Source of the DNA: Codonopsis lanceolata
Taxonomy: Eukaryota; Streptophyta; Magnoliopsida; Asterales; Campanulaceae
Length of the DNA: 64,000 bases
Assembly (NCBI GenBank): GCA_013146195.2
Contig: CM028377.1
Coordinates: 172,344,355 to 172,408,354 of the forward strand
Direction of reading: 5' to 3'
In this document: positions 20,795 through 34,900 of the stretch, piece after piece
How positions within the stretch are numbered: position 1 is the first letter of the stretch
Layout: each line of letters opens with the position of its first letter
Notes under the pieces: model-generated
Told to the model about the DNA's origin: nothing
Databases searched by the model: none
What the model saw: the letters and a program-made list of their open reading frames with translations, nothing else
Made by a program: the position numbers and the translations under genes

Positions 20795-23700
20795 TAAATT
20801 GTCAAAAGTTTTCTTTCAAAAAACAATTTTACAATTTTACTTTCACTTTTTCTTCTCATTTTAATAATGATCACATGCACTTTTTAGGAAATTACATATT
20901 ATACCAAGATGACAAAACTTAAGAAATATTATCTTATTTTTTGTAAGATGAATTTCACTAACCTCACAAACCATGTATTGGTGAATTAGTTATGAGAGAG
21001 TATGACTCCGTCTAACAAATTATGATTTATAAGACAGTCTTACAAGAGACATACTTAATCAATATTTATAATATAGTTAATTTGTTTTCTTAATCTATTT
21101 GCCTAGTCAACAAAATAATAATTTAAAAACAAAGTGATTTTTTTCCAACTTACTACTACTCTTGAACGTAATGGAAGCGTAAATTTAATTTTAGTCTAAA
21201 TTTTATAGCAACAGTGTTGGTTTTATATTTTCTCATTATTTTCTTTTTTACTTTTTTCTGATGGTAAGGCTGGTAGTAGATGTATAATGTTGATAAACAA
21301 CTTGAGATTTTTTAATTTTATTTATTTTGGGTATTACTCCTTTGTGGCTTACTATCTTTTAGTACTATTATGTTTTTAAATAATCGTCATCTTTGACCCG
21401 ATATACTATTTAAAAAATAATTTACTGTATTATAAATATTTGTGTAATATGTTATTTTATTTAATGTTGTTGCGTATGTAGAAGAAAAATAAGAGTAAAG
21501 TGGTAAAGTTTTACCTAAAAATGAAAGTTTTGAAAGAATATAATTATTTTGGAACAAATAAAAAATGAAAAAAATGATAATTAGGGAGTACTTATTTTTA
21601 GGAAAAAAAGTCTTCTACTTAAGCTTTAAAATATTAGTCATATTTATAAAAAAAATTAAAAGGAGAATTTTTTTAGCTTTTACAACACTTTATGGTAGTT
21701 ATAGATGTACAAAATTGACTTGATAAAATCTAAATCCTATGCTATCTATATTATAAAAGATCTAGTAATTGACGGGGAGCTATTTAGAGGTTGAGATTAA
21801 ATTATCTTTAAAAATTTAATAGTTGAGATTCATCCTCACATTCACATGTGTGAGTAGTTATTAATTTTTAACTCCTTATTTTTTTTTCTCTATTACAAAT
21901 CACCCCTTACAATTAATATTATGAGCAGTCACCTATTTTTCTTTTCCCTATGTTTTATCTTCACATTACAAAGTCACACCCTACTATTAATCTTCTGAAG
22001 AGTTACTCTTTATAAAACATCAATCCTTTAACTATCACTTGAAGTAATATAGCTGTAGCATTTTTTTAAATCGCACTTTCTATTTAAGTATTAATATTTC
22101 AATTAACGAAACAGATATACTGATATTATGCTATAGATACGAACACGATGATTTAGTATTTAATAAAACTAATATAATTATGTAAAAGTGTTACGGTATG
22201 TTCTTTTGCTAATGATCCTTGGCCACCTTTTGTACCTAGACGTGCCCACGGGGCGTAGGGAAACATCAGGGTAAGAATATGCAATTTAGCAAATTTTAAG
22301 GTTGGAAGAATGGGAAGACGTTAACATGCACATGGGGTGTGAAGGGTGCGCAGGGTAGGGGAATGGCATATGGTGTAGTAGAGTCGTAAAGGTAAAAGGT
22401 GACGTCAGGAACGGGTGTTTGGATAGTGGTGGATAGATAATATTGGGGAGGAAATGACTTTCCCGGAAAACGAAGTTGAATCTAAGAGAGAGAGAGATAG
22501 GAAAAGTAAAAGGGTGGGGACTGAAAAGCTGGGTAAAGTGGTGGGTTGGGTGGGTGATTGAGAGAGAGTGGTGGGGTTTGGAGGGCCCACTTGAGTGACT
22601 GACCACCACATGGTAGCAGTCAGATAAAGTAAAGACATGCCGGCCTCTACTAGTAGGGCTAAAATCGGTATTTTCAATTATTCCAAAGGCAAACAACAGT
22701 TCCGTAAATTTTGAATTCGTCGATTTTGGTCTTTGAATTGTTTTTTTTAAAATTTTAGTTCCCTGTACTAAATTTATTTGCATGATTAGTTTTCCATTCA
22801 ATTATGTTAATTTTCTACTATTAAGTCTAAGTCTGTCTATAGATCGGATTCAGATCAAATTAGTCAAATTCATATCAAATTAACTTGGATCGGATCAGAA
22901 TATCTTTCAAATATTCAAAAACTCATTCCACATCCTATATTTTCGGATCAGATTCAAATTTTATTCGCCCCTTATTAAAATAGCGAATAAACTTAATATT
23001 GAGTTATTATTATTTAATCAAAAGTTGAATAAAATTAAAGCATTTTGTTTTTAGCTTATAGAAATATGAATAACAATGTTAGTAAGATTTATCTGCCAAA
23101 AATTTATATTTAATAGAATTAGTAATGATTAATGACTAAAAACTCAACATTAATAACGTTTATATGTATAATATTAATATATTTTTATATCGGATCGGGT
23201 TGTTAATGAATCAGAACAACTTAATCCATATCCGATTTGTTAAGCTTTCGGATTTTCAGATTTTGATCAAAATCGGGTAATCGCATTTAAAAATTAAATC
23301 CATATACTAAAAATAACATCAAATAGGATCAGATTTGGATCAAAATTCAAACCATTGACAAGCTTAGCATGACCGGTCCTAAATTTTGGTGGTCTAGAGC
23401 GAAAATAAAAAAGAGGCCTTAAAATTATAAAAATAAGATATTTAGATGAACAATTTTTTGAATTTTTCATCATTTAAAGTATTGAAAATGTATATTACAT
23501 ACAAACATATAAGAAAAATAAGTATTAAATAATTACTAAAAATTGTTATTCTTCATTTGTTAAAACAATTTGCAATAAAAAGAATATACTCAAATCAATT
23601 TTTTTTCTTTTATCTATTCTTTGGCTTTTGGATGGATATGTAATTGGTAACATTTGTGCACTATAAATTCAAGTTAAAAAAAATCACCTAGCAAAGCTAA

Positions 23701-25121
23701 AACTTAAACAATAAACATACATAAGCAATAAAAATTATAGTCACATAACAATAAAATTTGATTTTTGCTTGAAATATTGATATTATATACCCAATGATTA
23801 TTATAATTGCACGTATATTTCAATTTAAGTAATTATTATTTTTTATGACCCATTTAAAAATTTGATGCTCAACTAACTTTTTTTATAAGTAAATTTAGTG
23901 AACAAACAAAAATTAAGATTGAATAACTCTAATGGAGTCGAATACAAATTTTTATCTTTATACAGTAACTATTTATCAATTAGGTTTCTAAGTAAATTAA
24001 AACATATATAAGTAGTATTGAAGTTGGTAATTAAAAAAAATACTTAACCACAACCATTATACTTATAATGCAATTGGGGGAGAAAGATGATTTTTTTTTA
24101 ATTGATTATTTATGTAAACAATATAGTAAATGAGATTATTTATCCAAAATGAAGAAGTATATGATGTAAATAAAATTCAATATTTAACCGTACACCCAAA
24201 ATTAAAAAAAATTACAAAATTGACGCTAATAGGATTTGAACCTAACACTTCTACTTCATTCTCACTCCCAATCCATTGAGATATTGAACAATTTGTATTC
24301 TTTTGACACGTTATTAATTTTCTATATAATAAAAATTAGTCTACATCTATAAAATTGAGTTTTCTTAGATTGGGGCCTTATTTCATCGAGCATGTTGAAT
24401 CCCCTTAAAACCGGCCTAAGGCTTAGGTAAGTCCAACCACATGCATATTATGTGATGCATTTTGAATGATATTTTTATCCGTGTAATCTTTTTTTTTTTC
24501 AAATTAACCAATTACTTGAGGGTATCTACATTATAAAAGAGCTCGAGGTTTAACTGGATGGTCCTGATCGAATTGTGCTATACACAACTGACGGTTCAGA
24601 TTGATTCGTAAGTATGTGAGTTACAAATGAACCTCTCAGTTATGAATTATTTTTTAATTATCTCGGCATTGTTGTATTTAAAAAAATCTAATTTTACATC
24701 ACTTTCTTTCCCTTGCAATAAACCATGGATGCCACACCAATCAACTATGGTTGCCACTTTATCTCTAACTCATTAGTCACCGTTTTTTCTCTCTACCAAG
24801 CAAAAATTATGTATATAAAAATTTGATGAACTAATCTTGAACGATAAAATAAGGTTTGTGAATATTTTAATTATTTTTATAATATACAATTGTAAAATAT
24901 ACTATTGTGTGTATAGATTCAAATTTAAATTAATAAATTTTTTGGACAAATGAGGTGTCAGCTACTTGGCACAAAATCAAAATTAATCATCACATCATAT
25001 GGAATTATAAATGATTTGAGAATGCAAAAAATGACAGAGATTGAGTCAAGCTTAGTCAAAGGTTGATGTCGTCAAATGAATCCCTATCCCTATGCCAAAC
25101 AAACAACTGGTTTAGATAATA
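20795..25121. other. AT-rich intergenic DNA with repeat debris
   Basis: No convincing gene. 21350-21600 looks like a decayed CTCCCTCCGT-type MITE. Helitron-like 5' ends (TCTATATTATAAAAGA at 21745, TCTACATTATAAAAGA at 24525) occur without matching 3' ends. 23370-24420 is bounded by ccggtcctaaattttggtgg and aaaccggcctaagg and holds a reversed tRNA-like segment near 24230. 22190-22690 is GC-richer and pyrimidine-rich on minus but encodes nothing recognisable. Confidence 0.5.
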
Positions 25122-25379
25122 CTCCCTCCGTCCCTAAATAATTGTCCTGTTTGACCCGGCGCACAGTTTAAGAAAAAGTAATTGACTTGATTATTTATAT
25201 TGGTTTAATGTGTAGTTTCCATTAATATCCATGTATATGTGGCACATAATTAAAATAGATTGAAAAAGTAAGAGTAAAGTGGTAAAAGTGATGTTTTAAA
25301 AAGGTAAGTTTCAAAGTGGACAATTATTTTGGGACGGACGAAAAAGGAAAGTGAGACGATAATTTAGGGACGGAGGGAG
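25122..25379. mobile_element. Stowaway-like MITE
   Basis: 258 bp with ends CTCCCTCCGTCCCTAAATAA and TTTAGGGACGGAGGGAG, flanked by TA. Shares internal sequence (ccggcgcaca, agtaattgacttgattattt) with the copies at 29203 and 38469. Confidence 0.9.
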
Positions 25380-25448
25380 TAGTTACTTGAGAAAATATTT
25401 AGTGGGCCTTAAGTACCATGTAATTATGTAAATAGACCCTTCAATGTC

Positions 25449-25745
25449 GTTTGGTAGTCAGGATTAAGGTCAGATAGGATTAATAAGCTGAGTTGTCTGA
25501 TGTTTGGTATACAATAGGTAGTCGGGACTAATAACACGAGTTATCCGGATAAAGTCATTATCCCCTCACGGGCCTCACTATTAATACCAAGGAAGAGGGT
25601 GGTATTATTAGCACCCTCACTAAAAAAATTGGGATTAATATTTGTAATCTCAAAACTATCCTCAATATACAAGTGCAGATTAATAGCGAGGGCACTAATA
25701 GTATTAAGATTAATAATACTGTTTATCTTTGTCCGATTACCAAAC
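25449..25745. mobile_element. MITE-like element with GTTTGGTA ends
   Basis: Inverted ends GTTTGGTAGTC (25449) and GATTACCAAAC (25745). The interior has repeated inverted blocks (attaata, gggactaata/ tattagcaccc). Target duplication not resolved. Confidence 0.5.
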
Positions 25746-26269
25746 AAGCCCGAACATGTAGTCTCTTTATGTCGACTAAGTTTTTATTTTTGTGTGAATT
25801 CGTTAATTGATCAATAAAATTATTGTGTTAGATAAAACGAAAAAATGTAAAAAATTACAATTCACTTATTCTAATACTAGATTATTACCCGTGCGATGCA
25901 CAATTGACTTAGTGTTATTTTTGAAACTTAATTTTATAGATATAATCTGCTATTTGAATGAACCAACAATAGCAAGATGTCTACATAATAAATAAATAAA
26001 TAAAAAGGTGTGAAATCACAATGAATCATCAAACTGAAAATTCATGCGAATTATAAAATCAAACAAATATTCTTAGTGTGAGTGTGAGACGAAGGGAGGG
26101 GAGGGGAAGTACCACCAAAATTCGAAAACAAACTCGTCAAGGAGGTGTTTGATGGAGGGAAAGTATTTCGCAATGGTTGTTTGTGGTGTTGGTGGAACAC
26201 GTTTAATTAAATTAGATAAAATTTATTTTAAATTGATCGAATTTTAGTAAAATAATAAAAATTTAAAAA

Positions 26270-27720
26270 AAAAATCTACAATGAGAATTGAGGAGTCCTA
26301 ATAAAATGAAACATATTTAAATCAAATGTAATAAAATCTATCTGGTACAAACCGATTTGGCAGCAAAAAAAGGTTAAAAAAAAAAATTTACCATGAGAAT
26401 TGAAGAGTTTTAATCAATTGAAACACGTCTAAATCAAATGTAATAAATTCTATATGGTATTAACTGATTTTGATAGCAAAAAATGGTAAAAAATTTTTTA
26501 AAAAAAGTTACCATGTATAAAGGAGGGACTAGTTATAAAATCTATGAGGTTTTAATAGTTTTTTTTTTTTTTTTACAAAAGTTGTTTATAATAAGATGAT
26601 TTTCTAAACTTGTAATAAATAATTAAAAATTTTAATTAGAATAATTTGAAAAAACAAAAAATAAGGTAAATATTCAAAATTGATCATATGCATATGTAAT
26701 TGAAAGATTAAAACCTATGAGAATTGATAAAATCTATCTACAAAAAACAATTTACCATGAAAATTTGGAGTTCTAATCAAGTGAAACATGTTTAAATCAA
26801 ATGTTATAAAATATATTCGGTATTAACTAATTTTGGCAACAAAAAATGGTAAAATAAAAAACTTTTACCATATATAAAGGAGACATCAGTTTAAAATCTA
26901 TCACGTTTTAATTTTTGGCTGCAAATTGTTTTTTTATATATAGTACTATATGAGCTGTCTTAGTAGGGTTTTTTTTTTTTTTGCAAAAGTTGTTTATAAT
27001 AAGATTATTTTCTAAACTTGTAATAAATACTTTAAAAATTAATTTGAAAATTTTGAAAAAACCAAAAAATAAGGTAAATATTCACAATTGATTATATGAA
27101 TATGTAATTGATTGATTAAAATCTAAGAGAATCGATAAAATCTATTCACCAAAAAAACTTACCATGAAAATTTGGAGTTATAATCAAGTAAAACGCGTTT
27201 AAATCAAATGTGATCAAAATATATCCGGTATTAATTGATTTTGGTAGAAAAAATGGTAAAAAAAACTTTTATCATGTATAAAGGAGGCAGTAGTTTTAAA
27301 ATATATCCGGTTTAAAATAATAATATATATATAGATATAGTATCGTATACACGATTTTAATAGTTTTTTTTTTATGCAAAAGTTGTTTATAATAAGATAA
27401 TTTTCTAAAATTGTAATAAATAGTTAAAAAATTAATTAAAATAATTTGAAAGCAATGAAAAATAAGGTAAATATTCAAAATTGATCATATGAATATGTAA
27501 TTGAAAGATTAAAATCTATGAGAATTGATAAAATCTTTTCGCTAAAAAAATATTTTTACCATGAAAATTTGGAGTCATAATCAAGTGAAACACTTCAAAA
27601 TCAAATGTGATAAAATATATCTCGTACTAACCGATTTTGGATAGAAAATAATAATAATAAATAACTTTTACGATATGTAAATGAGACATCAGTTTTAAAA
27701 TCTATCTGATTTTAATTTTC
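26270..27720 (-). repeat. ~400-bp tandem modules, about 3.5 copies
   Basis: The block gttgtttataataagat occurs at 26581, 26989 and 27382 (steps 408 and 393), with the block accatgaaaatttggagt about 170 bp later each time. An additional shortened copy lies at 28343-28520. The same block, inverted, ends Helitron B near 19020. Confidence 0.8.
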
Positions 27721-27864
27721 GGTAGCAAAGAAAAAAAAAATTCACAACTTCACAAGAAGGTGACATGTCAAAACACATAATTGCTTTAAAACTTTATGCA
27801 TTAAACACAAAGTCGTCATGTGGCAGCAGCGACTTCTATTTTAATAACTGTTAATAGATTAGTA

Positions 27865-27869
<5 letters not shown>

Positions 27870-27933
<64 letters not shown>
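27870..27933. repeat. (AT)n microsatellite
   Basis: Uninterrupted alternating AT run in Helitron E. Confidence 0.95.
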
Positions 27934-27936
<3 letters not shown>

Positions 27937-28540
27937 CAAATAACATAAAATTGTCTTGTGAATAATTTGTATTAATTAAATAATATGAAAATGAAAAGAG
28001 ATGGTAATTAAAGATTTTCAGTCAAATTAAAATTGTATAACTTAGACAAGATAAAATCTAGTTTAATTAAGCGATATTTGAAAAAAATAAAAATAAAATC
28101 ATAAATCTCTATCATAAATTTACTTGTGAAACTATATCCTAAATCTATTTTATCTTATCAAATTAGTTTTAAGAATTTTTATCTTATCCAATTAGATTTA
28201 GGATTTTTATCTTTAACTGATTAATCTTGGTAAAAACAAAAAAAACTTTTACCATTTTGATAGAATTGACACGAAAACAATTTACCATGGCATCACAAAA
28301 ATCCTAATTTTAAAAGTTATTTTTCATCAAAAGCATCCAAAAGTTGTTTATAATAAGATTATTTTCTAAACTTGTAATAAATACTTTAAAAATAATTTTG
28401 AAAATTTTGAAAAAAATAAGGTAAATATTCACAATTGATTATATGAATATGTAATTGATTGATTAAAATCTAAGAGAATCGATAAAATCTATTCGCCAAA
28501 AAAACTTACCATGATATTCTATTTTAGTAATAGTTATAGA

Positions 28541-31500
28541 TCGATTAGCATTAATTATGTTTTTGAACTTTGTTGGAATCTATTTTGTCGTGCCTAAATA
28601 ACTGCCATGATATTCTTTTATTTGTTTGAAAAAATTATTCTATTTCTAAACTTTCCTTTTTGAAAACAAATATTTTTACTGTTTTTTTTTCATACTTTAA
28701 TTCTAACTACATTACTACATATCAATATTTTAAATAAAATTGAATAATTTCTTCAATAGGTATGTTTAGGCGATTATTTAAAAACGTATAGAATATTTAG
28801 TTATGCTCATGGAAATTTAATGAGTTCCTAGTTGTAATGTTTGTCCTCAACTCAATTATTGATTATTGAAAGGAAAAAAAAAAGAATAGGCAGATAGGAT
28901 AAGATAACAGTTAGTGGTGGCTGGAATGGAATGAACAGCAGAACAGGTGACAGGCATGCGCATCTCTGATCTCTACTGTGACTCTGAGTAGCATAAAAGA
29001 ATGAACATAAGAAACTTACATCATCATTTCTATTGAGCATTTACTCCCCCAATCCCCATGTATATTTGCATTAAAGTAACTACTCTGTCATGTTACTGGC
29101 CACATATCATAATATATTTAGTTTAAATTACAAATAATTCCAAGAGCTATCTACCCAAGCTATTGCATTTGAGTTGACGTCAAATCTCCACTTAAATTAC
29201 TGATCCCTCCGTTCCTAAATAATTCTTTGGGTTGGTCCGGCGCACAATTTAAAAAAAAGTAATTGACTTGATTATTTATATTGGTTTAATGTGTAGTTTT
29301 TTTTTAATATCTATGTATATGCGACCCATAATTAAAATAAAGTGAAAAAGTAACTGTAAAGTGATAAAAGTAATGTTCTAAAAAGGTAAATTTCAAAGTG
29401 GACAATTATTTTGGGACGGACGAAAAAGGAAAAAAAGACGATAATTTAGGGACGGAGGGAGTATTTTGTTTTTTTGATTTAAGAGAATCAAAAGTGATTC
29501 TTCACTTACCTTAATAAGTAAAGCGTCTTATCACTAAATTACATAGGATTATCTTCTTACAAAGACTAAAACAACTTTTCATCTCAATCATTGGTTAAGA
29601 TGCAATAATTGAGATGCAATGGTTGAGATGAAAAGTGGCACACACAAGTGATCTGAGGAGATTGACTCCACTACCTAAGCCCTTTTTGTTTGTTGAGTTC
29701 AAAGTATACTTGTGTGATGATCACTTTTCATATCCATCATTATATTCTAATTATTGTATCTCAACTAATGGTTAAGATGAAAAGTGATATACCAATAATA
29801 CACACAAATGATACAGAAGATCTGGACTCCTGTTTGTTGCCACCGCTACCTACCCAATCTCTCTTCATCGATCCCGGTCCCTCGCATACCATAAATTAAT
29901 CACCTCCATTGTTTTATATTTCTCGACTATTGGTTTGGTAAGTAGAACGATACAAGGACGTTGAATGTGATCTCTTCTTTGGTCAATTACTCAAAAGTTT
30001 ATGGTCGATGATAGTAGGGGATCGGAGATACCAACTCATGGTGGGAGATCAAACACTCTGACAACAACGATGGTAGATTATTGATAGACCTAGAAATTGG
30101 ATGAATTGAGACATGTATGAGTAAGTTAAGACGAGTTAAAACCCATTATAACACAAATAACAAACTTTGAATCAAGTCGAGTTAAAACAGGTTCGCCCCA
30201 ACCCAACCTGTTAATAATTTTAGGTTTAAGCGAATTATCCGTTTTAATCTAAAAATATTAACGAATTGAATTGAATCGAGTAAATTTCAAGTCAGATTGG
30301 ATGGATCAAAAGTTAATTGTCAAGCCTAATTGATGATATGGCAGCAACATGGGAGTTTGAAAAATTCTTTTAAATTGTTGAGATATCCCAAATCGGTTGT
30401 CAAAGGGATAAAAAGTGATGGAAAGCTTGACTAATATAGTATGTGCATCCATACCAACTCCTACGCCTTTGAATAACATTCATGCATGTTTACTATTAAA
30501 ATAATCTACAAATTAACTTATTTTCAGAGAAAGAATCTATCTAACAGACATCATCATCATCATTAAAGTATATCAACATAGTGTAGATATGATAACTGAA
30601 ACAGCACTTGGATTACATACATACCGAAAACAGAAAATTGTAAAAATCTTATGAATGATGCACTTCAACAACCCAATCTCCTTTCAATATAATCAAAACT
30701 CAGCTTTCACAAATTTAGAAAAGGTTTCTTTTCCTACCTATCATTAACATAATTGGAAGTTGCGTCTAGGACGAGTAATCCACTGTCAATGTTTCGTTAA
30801 AAAGTTGATCACATAGGAATCAATCAACATACAAAAATATAAGTTAAGATCATACATTACACGACAACAAATGAGCACGAAATATAAGTTAAAATCTAAA
30901 TTTACTTGGAATGTAACTCCCCCTGCCACTGATCATCTCTGGCAATCGTCCTCGGGGAGCCAGCGTGATGATGCTAAACGATCTACTAAATACCAATAGC
31001 CCAAAGTAACTTTGTTCGTCTAAAGAACATACAAAAAACGGAATTCCGATAAGGGTCACATTGAGCCTCCATACAAGGGCAGCAATGTAATATCATCCCT
31101 CGATATTGTTAACAAAGATTAAATTTTACCATCATCAGGATTCAGGACCATGATAGATCCCATTGCATATGTCAAAAGAGTCATTTAGATCAGAGTTATG
31201 CTAACCAGCATAAATACAAGAAAAGTAAGGTCTGGGCATACACGAAGGGAAGTATACATTTTGATGGGAAACGTTTCCTTATCCCAGTAAAATTGCTTAT
31301 AATAATTAGCCGATAAACAAAAACAACCAACAAAAGGCAAACGGAACTCGGATAATATGAGTACTAAAATAACTGCCAACAAATTACAGTCCCACAAAGA
31401 TAACCATGTGGTAATGGTTGCATCAAGTAGTCCTTTTGAAGGAAAATGCAAAGAAAATAACCATAAGAAAACCAATGAAAACAAGAAACAGCATCATATT

Positions 31501-31903
31501 ACACGTGTTTTCAATCACATGGCTGGTAAAGTTTCTACGATATGAGTGACTAAGGAAAGGACAATGCAAACATTGCAAAGAGAGAATTCAACTAGAAGAT
31601 ACGGCTTAGGAAAGAATGCTACAACTCAACCCCCTTCAAATCAGGGGAAAAAAAAAAGTCGTGTAACAAACTAGGAAAGAATCATGTACTGAAAAAGGAG
31701 GGGAAAAAATGAAAAAAAGGGACAGGGCAAGTACCCTACACAGATCGCATCACACAACTCAATCCAAAGATGCATTCAGGTGATTTGTCCAGTAATTAAC
31801 TTAAAACAATTTAACAATGACCTTGTGTCGTGTATGAATTTCAATAAACATTAAGGAATAACAATTAGATACTCTATGGTGCCTTGAAGTGCACCAAGTA
31901 TCT
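28541..31903. other. Intergenic DNA downstream of the XS gene
   Basis: No gene seen apart from the MITE at 29203-29461. 29560-29830 has hairpin-forming and duplicated blocks (acttttcatctcaatcat and atggttgagatgaaaagt, repeated about 190 bp later). The 3' untranslated region of the minus-strand XS gene probably occupies part of 31600-31903. Confidence 0.5.
29203..29461. mobile_element. Stowaway-like MITE
   Basis: Close relative of 25122-25379; the left end is mutated (atccctccgttccta), the right end is ATTTAGGGACGGAGGGAG followed by TA. Confidence 0.85.
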
Positions 31904-34900
31904 CTATTGGTTTGGCTTGTATTCCCTCCTGCTTTCGATCACAACCTTCTTCCTAGTCTCAAAATCAACCTTATCAAGATCAAAGACAGTTCCTAGATAG
32001 CCGTAAAAGATTCTTTCTTTCTCACCTGTCTTCTTATCCAACTTTACAAGGTTTGGAATGTTCTCCTCATCTTTTCCAGAAGCCAACAAGGAATGTACGG
32101 CAGCCCAAGCCCTCCGCCCATGGTTATCTTTCTCAAAATATTCTGCTAGCCTCACAGCCTCCTTGAGACCTGATTGGTCACCGGCAAATTTGACCATAGT
32201 ACTGCCCATATGGCCCTCTCTTCCATACATGGCTTTTGACTTGCCACTAGTGAATCCAAGATCTGAAACACAATATTCATATAAGAGATAAAAAGACACG
32301 GTCAAGAACTACACTACCCTAACTAACAAAAAGGATTGATGAGATTAACACAGATAGAAGGATGGACCATCTTCCCATTCATTGTTCTTTTCCATTAAAT
32401 GGCAACCGATGACCCGAAAGCAGCTATCCATATAATGCTAAGCAAACAACCATGTCAACAGATTTTTCACCAAGAGAAGCTAGTCAACAATATACCCAAT
32501 ACTAAGAAATAAAAGTAAAAAGAGTGTTGCAGCAGTTAACAGCAAAGAAAAAAAAACCAGGTATTATGTTTGATACCGTAGGACTTCCATTTCCCATAAA
32601 ATATTGGGAAAGACAAAGTGGTACTTGAAAAGTAAGAAACCCACTAGTAAACAACAATCAAATAAGACAGAGCTTGACCTAATGTCATGTTAGAGTACGA
32701 AGTGACTCAAAGAATTTACACTGAAGATAATAAACAAACTTGACTCGAGTTCTTACGATGAGATCAATGCCAGCCACACCTTTAAAGTTATAAAACTTTG
32801 ACTTCAGAACAATCGGGATGAAGGAACAGGCCAAAAAAGAGAGCTTGAATTGAACATTTCCAAAAACAGTCAATGAACCAACTGCTCGAATTCTGAGAAA
32901 GGAATGCCACCAAATGAGGATATAAATTCCTAGATAATGCATTTTCAAAAATTCACCGAAAGGAACAGAAATTGAAACAAAAACAAACACTTGCAGTCTT
33001 GTACGTCCATATAGTATGGTCCAGGGAGGAAATGGCCAAATCCTATCATTTCCAATTCCAAGTAACCAATAGTACACCTAAAAGGCTAAAACCTTCTCAG
33101 AAATGAAAGGTAAATACAAAACAGAGAAACTAGTGAAAAGCTAATACTCCCTCCGTTTTGGGCAAAGAGTTCCCTATACTATTTTGGGATGTTTAACTTT
33201 AAGAGTCCACTTTCAAAAATTATGGTTACAATTTCTATAACATTTCATCTTTACCCTCGACTTGTGTTGTAAGCACATCGCTTGTGGTCAAGTATTTTTG
33301 TAATTATGGCTAACTCCAATGACACTAATATATCCCCTTAATAATTAGACTTTTTAAATGGAGACTCTTTGGGTGGAACGGAGGGAGTATGTTCTATCAT
33401 TAGGGGCTTCTATCTCCAGCAATACTGTGAATGGAGAAGACAAGAAAGGTAGGGACACCAAAAAACAACGAGACTATCTTCATGGACAAAGTGAAGAGAA
33501 AAGAAGTTACTGACTTTCAAAGTAAGTGATACACAAAAATATAAATTATTTGTTGGTCTCTCAAGTAGTTCAAAACTCAACAAATTAGTACTAGTTGTCT
33601 TGACCCGGCACACCATTTAAAAAAAAACAAAAATTGACTATTATAAATATTGATATAATTTGTAGTTTCTTTTCAAGCCCTTATGCATGTGCCAATAAAT
33701 GAAATATGAATAAAAGTAAGGGTAAAGTGGTAAAAGTGATTACTAAAATGGAATGTTTAGAAACTAGATGATTTTTAGGAACAGATAAAAAATGATTTTG
33801 TACTGGTTAGGAACAGATAAAACCAAGTTCCTATTTTTTATCTTGGTTTCTAAATGTTCAACCACTGGTTATATGTGCAATGATTTCACACCAAATATAA
33901 ACATATAAATCCCAAAAAAGTAGAACGGCAGCACAAGCAAGACAACTCTGAACTGATCAAATCTCTAAACCACCCAAAAATCTTAATTTAACTAGTTAAT
34001 TTCTAAAGGTTCTCGAGTTTCCTTTTCCAACAGCACAGCAAACAAAGCAGTAAGATTAACAAAAATAAATGGAGAACATATATATATATATATATATACA
34101 CTCCATAATCCTGTAGTCTGGATACTTGATCCACTTATCTTTCAGACAAGGGAAAGGTGATCACAAAACATGCCACCAAAATAGATGAGTAATATTGAAA
34201 GTAAAAGAAACAAACTAAAAAATAGTAAACAAACCTTATTTCCTACTACAAAGTTTAAAGACCGCGCAACTCCCACTATGGATCGGTTTGCAGAAATATA
34301 CATGACATACCTGTCTAACATCATGGGACCTTAAAATCTTTCCAACTTACCATTAAGTCATTAACTAGCAGTCTAGCACATCATCACATTAAAGATCCTC
34401 CAGCTCAAAATTGGAAGATAGGTACTTAATATATAACAACACAAAAAGACAACGATTCTATGAAGTAAAAGAACAAAAGCCTATCTAAAGAATCTACCTT
34501 CATCCTACTTTAGAGTAGAGTAATAAAACAGTAACGATATTTGTGTATGCCTACCAGGAAAAGTGATAAACCCTCATCTAGTACAAACTTCAACTAACCG
34601 TCAGAAATGATTCAAGCAGCAGACAACTTCAAGGTTCATTTTGTTTACCAGGGTTACAACCACATCCGAGAGAAGAATTAAAAATATCCATATATTCTGT
34701 GATGTCCCTATTTAAGATTGAAAATTTTAACATGAGTATTTGCTTGTTACAATTCCTTGACTCTTAGTAATTTGAACACTTGCAAGATGCTGAAATGTGG
34801 ACCATGTCCACTACTTCAAACATAGAAATTAGAGATTACATAAGCGATTGTCCATATGGGGTATATTTGGAAGGTTTTAAACTTTAAACCAAATAAAAGG

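Larger units (their letters stand above)
25877..28540 (-). mobile_element. Helitron E, non-autonomous, same family as Helitron B
   Basis: On minus it starts TCTATAACTATTACTAAAAT (28540) after A. It ends GTGCATCGCACGGGTAATAA followed by CTAG at 25877 and T. Ends match Helitron B. The interior holds ~400-bp tandem modules and an inverted relative of the 5638-6116 module (27760-28220) with a second internal 5'-like start at 27858. No coding sequence. Confidence 0.65.

Noticed and set aside
22286..22801. Two overlapping minus-strand frames
   Set aside because: Low-complexity Ser/Pro/Thr/Leu translation of pyrimidine-rich DNA; no motif, no splice or promoter context.
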